7,736 nt of DNA from Methylococcaceae bacterium (lineage in GTDB: Bacteria > Pseudomonadota > Gammaproteobacteria > Methylococcales > Methylococcaceae), in contig SXQV01000134.1 in NCBI GenBank assembly GCA_005792805.1, positions 1-7,736 on the forward strand, in the 5' to 3' direction. Numbering within the stretch: the stretch's first letter is position 1; each line of letters starts with the position of its first letter. A program made the translations under genes and the position numbers. Below, piece after piece: positions 1-5,338 of the stretch. The notes beneath the pieces were generated by a model. The model was not told the DNA's origin. It saw only the letters and a list, made by a program, of their open reading frames with translations, and searched no databases.

Positions 1-60
1 GTCGGGGTAAAGCATCGTTATACGCGACGATGAAAATCAAATGGAATTAGCAGGTCTCTC

Positions 61-1440
61 GTGAAGCCATTTGCCTTATCTGTAATCGCCGCTGTTTTAG
101 GCTTGGGCGTTCCAGTCATTAGCCAGGCAGGTAAGCTGTCGTCCAAAGAGTTATCCAGCATCGGAAACATCGTGGTGATCTATCTGGAAAACCACAGTTT
201 CGACAATCTTTATGGGCTATTTCCCGGTGCCGATGGCATTGCCCAGGCACCTCGAAAAACGGCCTTGCAAACCGATGAGCGAGGAAAAACTTACGCCTAT
301 CTGCCTCGGGTCATGGATACGCTCAGAAAACCTCACGTGCCTGATGGGCGTTTCCCTGAAAAGTTGCCGAATCGGGCTTTCGATATCGGGCGATATGTTC
401 CCAAGAATGCACGTATCGGCGACCCCACGCACCGCTTTTATCAGCATCAGTCGCAGGTTCATGGTGGGCGTATGGACCGCTTTGCGGCCGTTTCGAATGT
501 TGGTGGACTGGCGATGGGCTATTACGATGGCCGCGACCTGCCTCTGTGGGATTTCGCGCGCCGCTACACACTGGCGGACCGATTTTTCGCGGGGACTTTT
601 GGCGGGTCGTTTATCAATCACCTGTGGATGATTTGCGCTTGTACGCCCCGGCATCCTGATCCGCCAAAGGAGAACACGGTCGAACTCGGTGCACGCGGTG
701 AGTTGCTCAAGGATGGTGCTTACACGCCCGACGGTTACGCCGTTAACAATGTCTACTCCAGCTTCGGTCCGCGCAGCCCGGAGGCGGTGCACCCTGAAAA
801 AGTGCTGCCCCCCTTGACTCTCCCCACCATCGGTGACCGGCTTTCCGACAAAGGCATCGACTGGGCCTGGTACGCTGCGGGCTGGAATAACGCGGTGGCG
901 GGCAAGCCGGATGCGTCATTTCAATTCCACCATCAGCCCTTCACCTATTTCAGGCGATATGGTGACGGTACGCCGGATCGTGCGGCTCACCTGAAGGATG
1001 AGTCAGATTTTCTGGAGGCTATCTCCCGGGGTAATCTGCCGACGGTGACTTTCTACAAGCCGATCGGCAAGGACAACGAGCACCCCGGAAGTACCGACGT
1101 GATAACCGGAGAAAAGCGCGTCGCGGACGTTCTGACGCAGCTTGAGAAAAGCCCGCAATGGTCACGGATGGTGGTGGTTGTGACTTATGACGAATACGGC
1201 GGCTTCTGGGATCACGTGCCGCCGCCAAAATTGGATCGCTGGGGTCCGGGAAGTCGGGTACCTGCGCTGATCATTTCCCCGTTTTCACGGGGGGGATACG
1301 TCGATCACACGACCTACGACACCACTTCGATCTTGAAGCTGATCGAAACCCGTTTTGGACTGACGCCCCTGGGGGAGCGGGACGCCAAGGTTCAGAGCCT
1401 GGCGGAATCGCTGCATTTTGTTTCAGGTCTGAAGCACTGA
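61..1440 (+). CDS. Secreted acid phosphatase / phospholipase C-type phosphoesterase
   Basis: Predicted periplasmic or secreted hydrolase of the phosphoesterase family (PF04185), which includes Francisella AcpA acid phosphatase and bacterial non-haemolytic phospholipases C. It would cleave phosphomonoesters or phospholipid head groups. The N-terminus (residues 1-23) is a signal peptide: Lys2, a hydrophobic core, and a likely cleavage after SQA (Ala23). The metal-binding motif ENHSFDN is at residues 43-49. GGSFINH at 181-187 carries Ser183, which I infer to be the nucleophile. YDEYGGFWDHVPPP starts at 376, and Asp377-Glu378 match the second metal site of AcpA. The C-terminal SRVPALIISPFS segment is also typical. 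At 459 residues it is shorter than classic phospholipases C and has no extra C-terminal domains. The GTG start is the only sensible one, since an in-frame TGA lies at 31-33 with no ATG after it; the AGG at 52-54 is a weak ribosome site. Family is secure; substrate is unknown. Confidence 0.9.
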   Translation: MKPFALSVIAAVLGLGVPVISQAGKLSSKELSSIGNIVVIYLENHSFDNLYGLFPGADGIAQAPRKTALQTDERGKTYAYLPRVMDTLRKPHVPDGRFPEKLPNRAFDIGRYVPKNARIGDPTHRFYQHQSQVHGGRMDRFAAVSNVGGLAMGYYDGRDLPLWDFARRYTLADRFFAGTFGGSFINHLWMICACTPRHPDPPKENTVELGARGELLKDGAYTPDGYAVNNVYSSFGPRSPEAVHPEKVLPPLTLPTIGDRLSDKGIDWAWYAAGWNNAVAGKPDASFQFHHQPFTYFRRYGDGTPDRAAHLKDESDFLEAISRGNLPTVTFYKPIGKDNEHPGSTDVITGEKRVADVLTQLEKSPQWSRMVVVVTYDEYGGFWDHVPPPKLDRWGPGSRVPALIISPFSRGGYVDHTTYDTTSILKLIETRFGLTPLGERDAKVQSLAESLHFVSGLKH

Positions 1441-1441
1441 A

Positions 1442-1475
1442 GGCTGTGACCGACTGCCGTCGGGCCAGCTTTTTG
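1442..1475 (+). terminator. Possible intrinsic terminator of the phosphoesterase gene
   Basis: Directly after the stop codon, CCGAC (1450-1454) pairs with GTCGG (1459-1463) around a TGCC loop. GGC (1442-1444) can add pairs with GCC (1464-1466) across a 5-base bulge. A run of five T (1470-1474) follows after AGC. The stem is short and bulged, so termination may be partial. The T run abuts the extended -10 element of the next gene. Confidence 0.4.
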
Positions 1476-1482
1476 TTATAGT
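1474..1482 (+). promoter_or_regulatory. Extended -10 promoter for the small membrane protein gene
   Basis: TGTTATAGT is a TGN extension fused to a TATAGT hexamer (5 of 6 to TATAAT), 38 bases before the GTG start of the next gene. No good -35 box is visible at the usual spacing, which is acceptable for an extended -10 promoter. It implies that the 131-residue gene can be transcribed independently of the phosphoesterase gene. Confidence 0.5.
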
Positions 1483-1520
1483 CCACGTCGCTTATTAACC
1501 ACCCATAACGTGAGGCCATC

Positions 1521-1916
1521 GTGGAATCAAATCTAGTCAAGGGGATGATCGGGTTCGTCGTGCTGATGATCGTCGGTTTCGTTATCGTCGGAACCACCCG
1601 TGAAACCCAGCAGGAAAAGGTGCAGGGCGCGTTTCTGCAGACCTCCGGGATGTTGAACAGCCTCGCGCTGGATAAGTGTTCCGAGGCGGTGCGGCAGGAG
1701 GTGGCCGATCATCCCTATACGCCCTCAGAATCCAACAGTGACGGCATGACCTATGTCACGCTGGTATGGAACAACGTCGGCTCTGCCAAACGGGCGGAGT
1801 GCCGTTATATCCTGGATCAGGGTATCACCTTGTTGAAGATCGACGAGCGGACTCTGATTGAACAGACCGCCCCTGTCACGACCGCTCCTGCGGCGCCGAA
1901 GCCAGCGCACCACTAA
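1521..1916 (+). CDS. Small single-pass membrane-anchored hypothetical protein
   Basis: I do not recognise a family. The 131-residue product starts with a short N-terminus (MESNLVKG) and one strongly hydrophobic segment at about residues 9-24, read as an uncleaved anchor or signal-anchor. A soluble domain of roughly 95 residues follows. It contains two cysteines, Cys53 and Cys94, which could form a disulfide if the domain is periplasmic, and a strand-like stretch TYVTLVWNNVG near 77-87. The tail from about 115 is a low-complexity Thr/Ala/Pro segment ending in HH. The GTG start is supported by GAGG at 1512-1515, 5 bases upstream. An own extended -10 promoter and a strong terminator bracket it as a single-gene unit. 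Because it has its own expression signals and a coherent membrane topology I take it as real; function is unknown. Confidence 0.75.
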   Translation: MESNLVKGMIGFVVLMIVGFVIVGTTRETQQEKVQGAFLQTSGMLNSLALDKCSEAVRQEVADHPYTPSESNSDGMTYVTLVWNNVGSAKRAECRYILDQGITLLKIDERTLIEQTAPVTTAPAAPKPAHH

Positions 1917-1922
1917 AACTGA

Positions 1923-1958
1923 AAGGGGCCTGGATACACCTCCAGGCCCCTTGGTTTT
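1923..1958 (+). terminator. Strong, probably bidirectional intrinsic terminator
   Basis: A perfect 12-bp stem, AAGGGGCCTGGA (1923-1934) with TCCAGGCCCCTT (1941-1952), closes a 6-base loop and is followed by GGTTTT. It lies between the stop codons of two converging genes. The A-rich bases on its left (AAAACTGAAA) supply a T-rich stretch on the minus strand, so it can also end the min cluster transcript. Confidence 0.9.
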
Positions 1959-1978
1959 GCCGGAATCAGGCCGACGCT

Positions 1979-2191
1979 TTATCCGATCAGGCTGAAAAAC
2001 TCGTTCTTTCCCTTCCGTTCGACACGGATCTTGTCTTCGCGCGCCAGCCAGCCGATCGCCCGCTGAACTTCGTTACGATCAAGCCCGGTCGCTTCGGCCA
2101 GCTTGGTGGCGCTAGCCTGGCCGATTTCGCTCAACGCTTTCCACAATTTGCCGGCGGACACGCCCATCGCTGAATTGAATTCGGCACTCAT
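1979..2191 (-). CDS. Small winged helix-turn-helix protein (DUF2582 type)
   Basis: A 70-residue protein resembling the winged-helix family PF10771 (DUF2582). The core reads as helix 1 (GKLWKALSEIG, residues 14-24), the SATKLAEATGL turn-helix (27-37), a recognition helix (NEVQRAIGWLARED, about 40-53), then a basic wing (KIRVERKGKNEFFSL, 54-68). Molecular function of the family is not established; DNA binding is inferred from the fold. The ATG at 2191 is preferred over a start further upstream at 2266 because AGAGGAG sits just ahead of it on the minus strand and the longer form would run into minE. It begins 22 bases after the minE stop, in the same orientation, and is followed by the shared terminator, so it is probably the last gene of the min transcript. 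Confidence 0.85.
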   Translation of the reverse strand: MSAEFNSAMGVSAGKLWKALSEIGQASATKLAEATGLDRNEVQRAIGWLAREDKIRVERKGKNEFFSLIG

Positions 2192-2213
2192 GTTGAGAAT
2201 CTCCTCTAGCTGG

Positions 2214-2516
2214 TTACTGGCGGGATAAAGCGGCGGTGCGACGACGATGAGGTTGAGTCTGCGCATCTTCCGGGAGCACGATATTGAGTTCGAGTACCTC
2301 GCGATTCTCGTCCTGCTCCATATTCACGGTGATGGCATTCTGATCCACATTGACGTACTTGCGGATAACTGCGAGCAGGTCGCGTTGCAGGTCAGCCAGA
2401 TATTCGGGCTGGTGACGTTCGGCGCGCCGCTCATGGGCGACCAGGATCTGCAGACGCTCCTTGGCAATCGAGGCTGACTTGGGTCTCGACGACCGGAAAT
2501 AATCCATCAAGTTCAT
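2214..2516 (-). CDS. minE: Cell division topological specificity factor MinE
   Basis: MinE binds membrane-bound MinD, stimulates its ATPase and drives the pole-to-pole oscillation that keeps MinC away from midcell. The N-terminus (MNLMDYFRS) is the membrane-binding amphipathic segment. AKERLQILVAHER (residues 18-30) is the MinD-contacting segment that switches between strand and helix. The rest (PEYLADLQRDLLAVIRKYV and VLELNIVLPE) is the dimerisation domain. The canonical domain ends near residue 84; about 16 further residues, rich in Arg and Gln (AQTQPHRRRTAALSRQ), form an unusual basic tail. The start codon lies 2 bases past the minD stop, and GGGGG (2530-2526 on the minus strand), 9 bases before the ATG, is the likely ribosome site, so minD and minE are probably translationally coupled. 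Confidence 0.97.
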   Translation of the reverse strand: MNLMDYFRSSRPKSASIAKERLQILVAHERRAERHQPEYLADLQRDLLAVIRKYVNVDQNAITVNMEQDENREVLELNIVLPEDAQTQPHRRRTAALSRQ

Positions 2517-2518
2517 GA

Positions 2519-3331
2519 TTATCTACCCCCAAATAATCGACCTAAAAAGCCCTTCTTTTCCTCATCGACGAACCGATGAGGGACTTCCTCGCCCAGGTAG
2601 CGGCTGACCACATCCTGATAGGCCTGGCCGGCATCGCTCTTGTCGTCGATAACGACCGGGTTGCCCGAGTTGGACGCACTCAAGACGGCCTTGGATTCCG
2701 GAATCACGCCTAGCAGGTGCAGGGAAAGGATTTCCTGAACATCATCGACGCTCAACATTTCGCCCAATTTCACGCGCTGTGGTGAGTAGCGGGTGAGCAG
2801 CAGATATTCGCGGATCGGCTCCTGATTCTGTTCCGCACGGCGCGACTTGCTGGCCAAGAGGCCGAGCATGCGGTCGGAGTCACGTACCGAGGACACTTCG
2901 GGGTTGGTAACGACGATGGCGTCATCGGCAAAGTACATCGCCAGGTGCGCACCACGCTCGATGCCGGCAGGAGAGTCGCAAACGATGTAGTCGTAGTTTT
3001 CGGACAGTTCATTCAGGATACGCTCGACGCCTTCCAGCGATAGCGCGTCCTTGTCGCGAGTCTGTGAGGCCGGAAGGATGAAGAGATTTTCGCAGCGCTT
3101 GTCCTTGATCAGCGCCTGGTTGAGGCTGGCTTCGTTGTTGATGACGTTCACGAAGTCATAGACGACCCGCCGCTCGCAGCCCATGATGAGGTCAAGGTTG
3201 CGCAAGCCGATATCAAAATCGATGACGACAGTGCGGTGGCCACGAAGAGCCAGCCCCATGGAAATGGCAGCGCTGGTTGTGGTTTTTCCGACCCCACCCT
3301 TACCTGAAGTCACTACGATGATTCTTGCCAC
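2519..3331 (-). CDS. minD: Septum site-determining ATPase MinD
   Basis: MinD is a deviant Walker A ATPase that dimerises with ATP on the inner membrane, recruits MinC and is released by MinE. The motif GKGGVGKTT starts at residue 10 with Lys11 and Lys16 in the Escherichia coli positions. VVIDFDIGLRNLD follows with Asp40, and the Walker B region IVCDSPAGIE has Asp119. The C-terminal EEKKGFLGRLFGGR is the amphipathic membrane-targeting helix. The reading frame extends upstream to 3388, but the GTG at 3331 gives the standard N-terminus MARIIVVTSGKGG and exactly 270 residues, as in E. coli. AGGAG (3343-3339, minus strand), 7 bases ahead, supports it. It lies 31 bases after minC. Confidence 0.98.
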   Translation of the reverse strand: MARIIVVTSGKGGVGKTTTSAAISMGLALRGHRTVVIDFDIGLRNLDLIMGCERRVVYDFVNVINNEASLNQALIKDKRCENLFILPASQTRDKDALSLEGVERILNELSENYDYIVCDSPAGIERGAHLAMYFADDAIVVTNPEVSSVRDSDRMLGLLASKSRRAEQNQEPIREYLLLTRYSPQRVKLGEMLSVDDVQEILSLHLLGVIPESKAVLSASNSGNPVVIDDKSDAGQAYQDVVSRYLGEEVPHRFVDEEKKGFLGRLFGGR

Positions 3332-3362
3332 GAAAACTCTCCTGGTTCTTGAAACGTTACGG

Positions 3363-4106
3363 TCAGAGCGACTCGACGACGAGGGCATCGTCCTGCAGAT
3401 AGACCTGCACGAGCTTTCCTTTCAATGAGTCATCCTCGCCCTCGTTGGTGCGGTAATTCCCGCCAATGGCGATCAGTTGGGCCTGCAGGTCAGAGCAGTA
3501 AATGCGAGCCTCCAGGTTGCCCTGTACGCCGGCGAGCGCTCTCCCCCTGAGTGAGCCATACACATGAATATTGCCATCCGCCATGATTTCGGCGCCGGGG
3601 CTGACCTGTGCCAGCACGATCAGATCGCCCCCGCTGGCGTAAATCCTCTGGCCGGACCGAACCGGCTGATCGATCACCTTGGTGGTTGCCGTGATAGGCC
3701 GGGGCGGAGGAATGGCGCGTCTGGGCGCCGGTTTTTTGTCTGTGGCCGTATCTGCCGCACTTTCTGTCCTGACGTCGGCCAGTACCGCGATCTTTTCGGC
3801 TTGAGCAAGTTTTTGCTGTTCCGCCGTGCCGCCGCGCATGCCTGCCGGGGCCAGTGCAAGCCCCTGAACCGTTTTCAGCAGGGCGTCAAAATCCAGGCTT
3901 TGTTTCTGATCATCCGTCAGCTCGCCCAGATCAATAATGATCGGCGCATTCCTGAAAAATTCTGGGGCCTTGCCCAGTTTCTGCTGTAACTGTTGATCGA
4001 TATCCGCAATATCAGCCGAGTACACCTTGAGTATGGGAAGGGTGATGGAGCCTGATTTGAGCTCAACGGCGGCGGGGCTGGAATTCTGAGAGGGATTCAC
4101 GGACAT
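3363..4106 (-). CDS. minC: Septum site-determining protein MinC, FtsZ assembly inhibitor
   Basis: MinC blocks FtsZ polymerisation near the poles after recruitment by MinD. The N-terminal domain (about residues 12-112; SGSITLPILKVYSADI, then APIIIDLGEL) is the FtsZ-inhibiting MinC_N fold. A Pro/Arg-rich linker (about 120-148, with KKPAPRR and PPPRP) follows. The C-terminal beta-helix begins at RSGQRIYASGGDLIVL (150 onward), with ADGNIHVYGSLRGRALAG (176-193) forming the conserved MinD/FtsZ-tail-binding face. The length of 247 is normal. A TGA stop immediately precedes the ATG in frame, so this is the first possible start. No clear Shine-Dalgarno is seen; the bases just upstream (CACCTCC on the coding strand) are the reverse of one. 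A GTG two codons later is a possible alternative. First gene of the min cluster. Confidence 0.97.
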   Translation of the reverse strand: MSVNPSQNSSPAAVELKSGSITLPILKVYSADIADIDQQLQQKLGKAPEFFRNAPIIIDLGELTDDQKQSLDFDALLKTVQGLALAPAGMRGGTAEQQKLAQAEKIAVLADVRTESAADTATDKKPAPRRAIPPPRPITATTKVIDQPVRSGQRIYASGGDLIVLAQVSPGAEIMADGNIHVYGSLRGRALAGVQGNLEARIYCSDLQAQLIAIGGNYRTNEGEDDSLKGKLVQVYLQDDALVVESL

Positions 4107-4148
4107 TCAGGAGGTGCCTAGCCGGCAAAGTGTGATAAGTCTGGGGCC

Positions 4149-4176
4149 ATTCTAGCATCGTGCCAAAGCTTCTGAA
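4149..4176 (-). promoter_or_regulatory. Likely sigma70 promoter of the min cluster
   Basis: On the minus strand TTCAGA (4176-4171), a 16-base spacer and TAGAAT (4154-4149; 5 of 6 to TATAAT) form a reasonable promoter. A start near 4142 would give a leader of about 36 bases before minC. The -35 box lies inside one arm of the inverted repeat at 4167-4199, so a protein binding that repeat would affect this promoter. Confidence 0.45.
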
Positions 4177-4199
4177 AATGAAGCGCATTTTCAGAAGCT
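4167..4199. repeat. Perfect 14-bp inverted repeat between mlaA and minC
   Basis: AGCTTCTGAAAATG (4167-4180) and CATTTTCAGAAGCT (4186-4199) are exact reverse complements around the loop AAGCG. As RNA this is a stable hairpin; as DNA it is an operator-like palindrome. On the minus strand it is followed only by TTTGG, so it lacks a proper T tract. It could end transcription from mlaA, or be a regulatory site overlapping the minC -35 box. Confidence 0.8.
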
Positions 4200-4244
4200 G
4201 GTGTGAAAATTAAAGCACCCTGCGGGAACCTCTAGCCCGGATCA

Positions 4245-4275
4245 TGAATTGAGCGGCTCAGCTGAATTTGAGCGG
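4245..4275. repeat. Short direct repeat downstream of mlaA
   Basis: TGAATTGAGCGG (4245-4256) recurs as TGAATTTGAGCGG (4263-4275), differing by one inserted T, with 6 bases between copies. It is non-coding. The role is unknown; it could be a pair of protein-binding sites or the worn end of an old mobile element. Between this repeat and minC the gap holds the inverted repeat and promoter described separately. Confidence 0.5.
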
Positions 4276-4306
4276 TATCCACTCAGCGATTTAACCGTTT
4301 GCCGCA

Positions 4307-4324
4307 CCCCAGATACGGCTGGGG
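4307..4324 (-). terminator. Weak hairpin just after the mlaA stop codon
   Basis: CCCCAG (4307-4312) and CTGGGG (4319-4324) form a 6-bp stem with a 6-base loop, 5 bases beyond the mlaA stop codon. No T run follows on the minus strand, so it is more likely a 3'-end stabilising or Rho-associated structure than a full intrinsic terminator. Confidence 0.3.
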
Positions 4325-4329
4325 CATGA

Positions 4330-5190
4330 CTAATGACTGACCGTCTTCGTGGCGGGTGCTGATTTTTGGTTGGCGGGTTCGGAGTTGTTGGTGTCCAGGC
4401 CTTCAAGGTCCATGTCCATCTGTTTTTCCAGCTCCTCATCCATCGGGGGATTGCCGTCGTGGATGACGAAATTCCGCTGCTGGAAGTAGGCATTACGAAT
4501 GAACTCATAACGATCGACGGAAGCTTCATCCATGATTTTGGACGCGCTCAGCAAGTCAGCCCGCTGATCGGTAAGACGCAATGCGCCGGAGCCGAGCACG
4601 ATCCAGTCGGTGAAATGCCAACCGGACATGCTATATCCGGCCATGGGTGTAATCCAGTTGATGGGATTGGAGGCGGTGTCGCCGACGAGACCAAAGATGC
4701 CGCGTGGTGTGCTGGGCCCCAGCAACGGCAGAACAACGTAAGGACCGGACGGAACACCCCAATTGGCGAGGGTCTGATCAAAATCCTCGTTATGCTTGGG
4801 CAGATTCATTTTGCTGGCGACATCGATGAGGCCGGCCAGACCTACGGTCGAGTTCACAAAAAAACGACCGATATCCTTGCCGGTCTGCATCATTTTGAAC
4901 TGGAGCAGGTCATTGCCAATGACCGTGATGTCTTCCACGTTGCTGTAAAAGTTGGTGATTCCTTTATCAACCGGCGCAGGCGTCAACTTTTTATAGCCAG
5001 TTGCCACGGGTTTCATCACATAATCGTCCAGTTTGTCATTGAAATTCTGGACACCACGATTCCAACCCTCAATGGGGTCGCGCTCGTTCTTGGGTTTGGT
5101 CGGGGCCGAAGAGCAACCACTCAGGAAAAGAGCGGCAAGCAAGGGAGCGAAAAATCGCGGCGGGAGCATTGATGGGCAAAGACTAATCAT
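4330..5190 (-). CDS. mlaA: Outer-membrane lipoprotein MlaA (VacJ family)
   Basis: MlaA is the outer-membrane component of the Mla pathway. It removes mislocalised phospholipids from the outer leaflet and passes them to periplasmic MlaC, keeping lipid asymmetry. From the start at 5190 the product has 286 residues: a lipoprotein signal ending in the lipobox LSGC with Cys26 as the lipidated residue, then DPIEGWNRGVQNFNDKLDDY (family opening), VKPVA-type helix and ITNFYSNV, and the hallmark WGVPSGPYVVLPLLGPSTPRG. The C-terminus carries about 35 residues beyond the usual family end, acidic then Ala/Thr-rich (MDEELEKQMDMDLEG). An ATG at 5169 would also give a good signal peptide (Cys at 19); 5190 is preferred for a weak AGGT about 10 bases upstream. 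The other mla genes are not here, as is common for mlaA. Confidence 0.95.
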   Translation of the reverse strand: MISLCPSMLPPRFFAPLLAALFLSGCSSAPTKPKNERDPIEGWNRGVQNFNDKLDDYVMKPVATGYKKLTPAPVDKGITNFYSNVEDITVIGNDLLQFKMMQTGKDIGRFFVNSTVGLAGLIDVASKMNLPKHNEDFDQTLANWGVPSGPYVVLPLLGPSTPRGIFGLVGDTASNPINWITPMAGYSMSGWHFTDWIVLGSGALRLTDQRADLLSASKIMDEASVDRYEFIRNAYFQQRNFVIHDGNPPMDEELEKQMDMDLEGLDTNNSEPANQKSAPATKTVSH

Positions 5191-5217
5191 GGTTTTTGTG
5201 ACCTGGATACAGTTCGA

Positions 5218-5236
5218 CCGGCCACCTAGTTGCCGG
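5218..5236. repeat. Imperfect palindrome 1 in the mlaA-rnt divergent region
   Basis: CCGGCCACCTAGTTGCCGG has 5-bp outer arms that are exact reverse complements (CCGGC/GCCGG) and two further matching inner pairs. It shares the core CCGGCC-ACCTAG with the longer palindrome at 5261-5280 and lies in the presumed mlaA promoter or leader region. Confidence 0.45.
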
Positions 5237-5260
5237 AACCTAATGGAAATCAGATACGTC

Positions 5261-5280
5261 CGGCCCACCTAGGTAGGCCG
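5261..5280. promoter_or_regulatory. Near-perfect 20-bp palindrome, candidate operator
   Basis: CGGCCCACCTAGGTAGGCCG matches its own reverse complement at 18 of 20 positions; only one symmetric pair (5266/5275) fails. It covers the place where the -35 box of the rnt promoter should lie, 10 bases before TATAAT. Symmetry of this length in a divergent intergenic region suggests binding of a dimeric regulator; the regulator is unknown. Confidence 0.5.
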
Positions 5281-5290
5281 ATTAGGGCAA

Positions 5291-5296
5291 TATAAT
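5291..5296 (+). promoter_or_regulatory. Consensus -10 box of the rnt promoter
   Basis: An exact TATAAT lies 42 bases before the rnt start. The -35 position 17 bases upstream reads CCTAGG, a poor match lying inside the 20-bp palindrome, so transcription may need an activator or be blocked by a repressor at that palindrome. Confidence 0.5.
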
Positions 5297-5338
5297 AAGC
5301 TTCGCTATCGCCGTCGAGCATAAATTACACCTAATCCC

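Noticed and set aside
217..792. Open frame of 191 codons on the minus strand antisense to the phosphoesterase
   Set aside because: It is opposite a gene with a signal peptide and intact metal-site motifs, and has no sensible ribosome site or domain.
3332..3388. Longer MinD starting at ATG 3388
   Set aside because: It would add 19 non-conserved residues overlapping the end of minC. The GTG at 3331 gives the conserved 270-residue protein and has AGGAG at the right distance.
4366..5172. Long open frame of 268 codons on the plus strand antisense to mlaA
   Set aside because: It lies wholly opposite a confidently identified MlaA, shows no recognisable motif, and its composition fits a mirror of the mlaA codon pattern.
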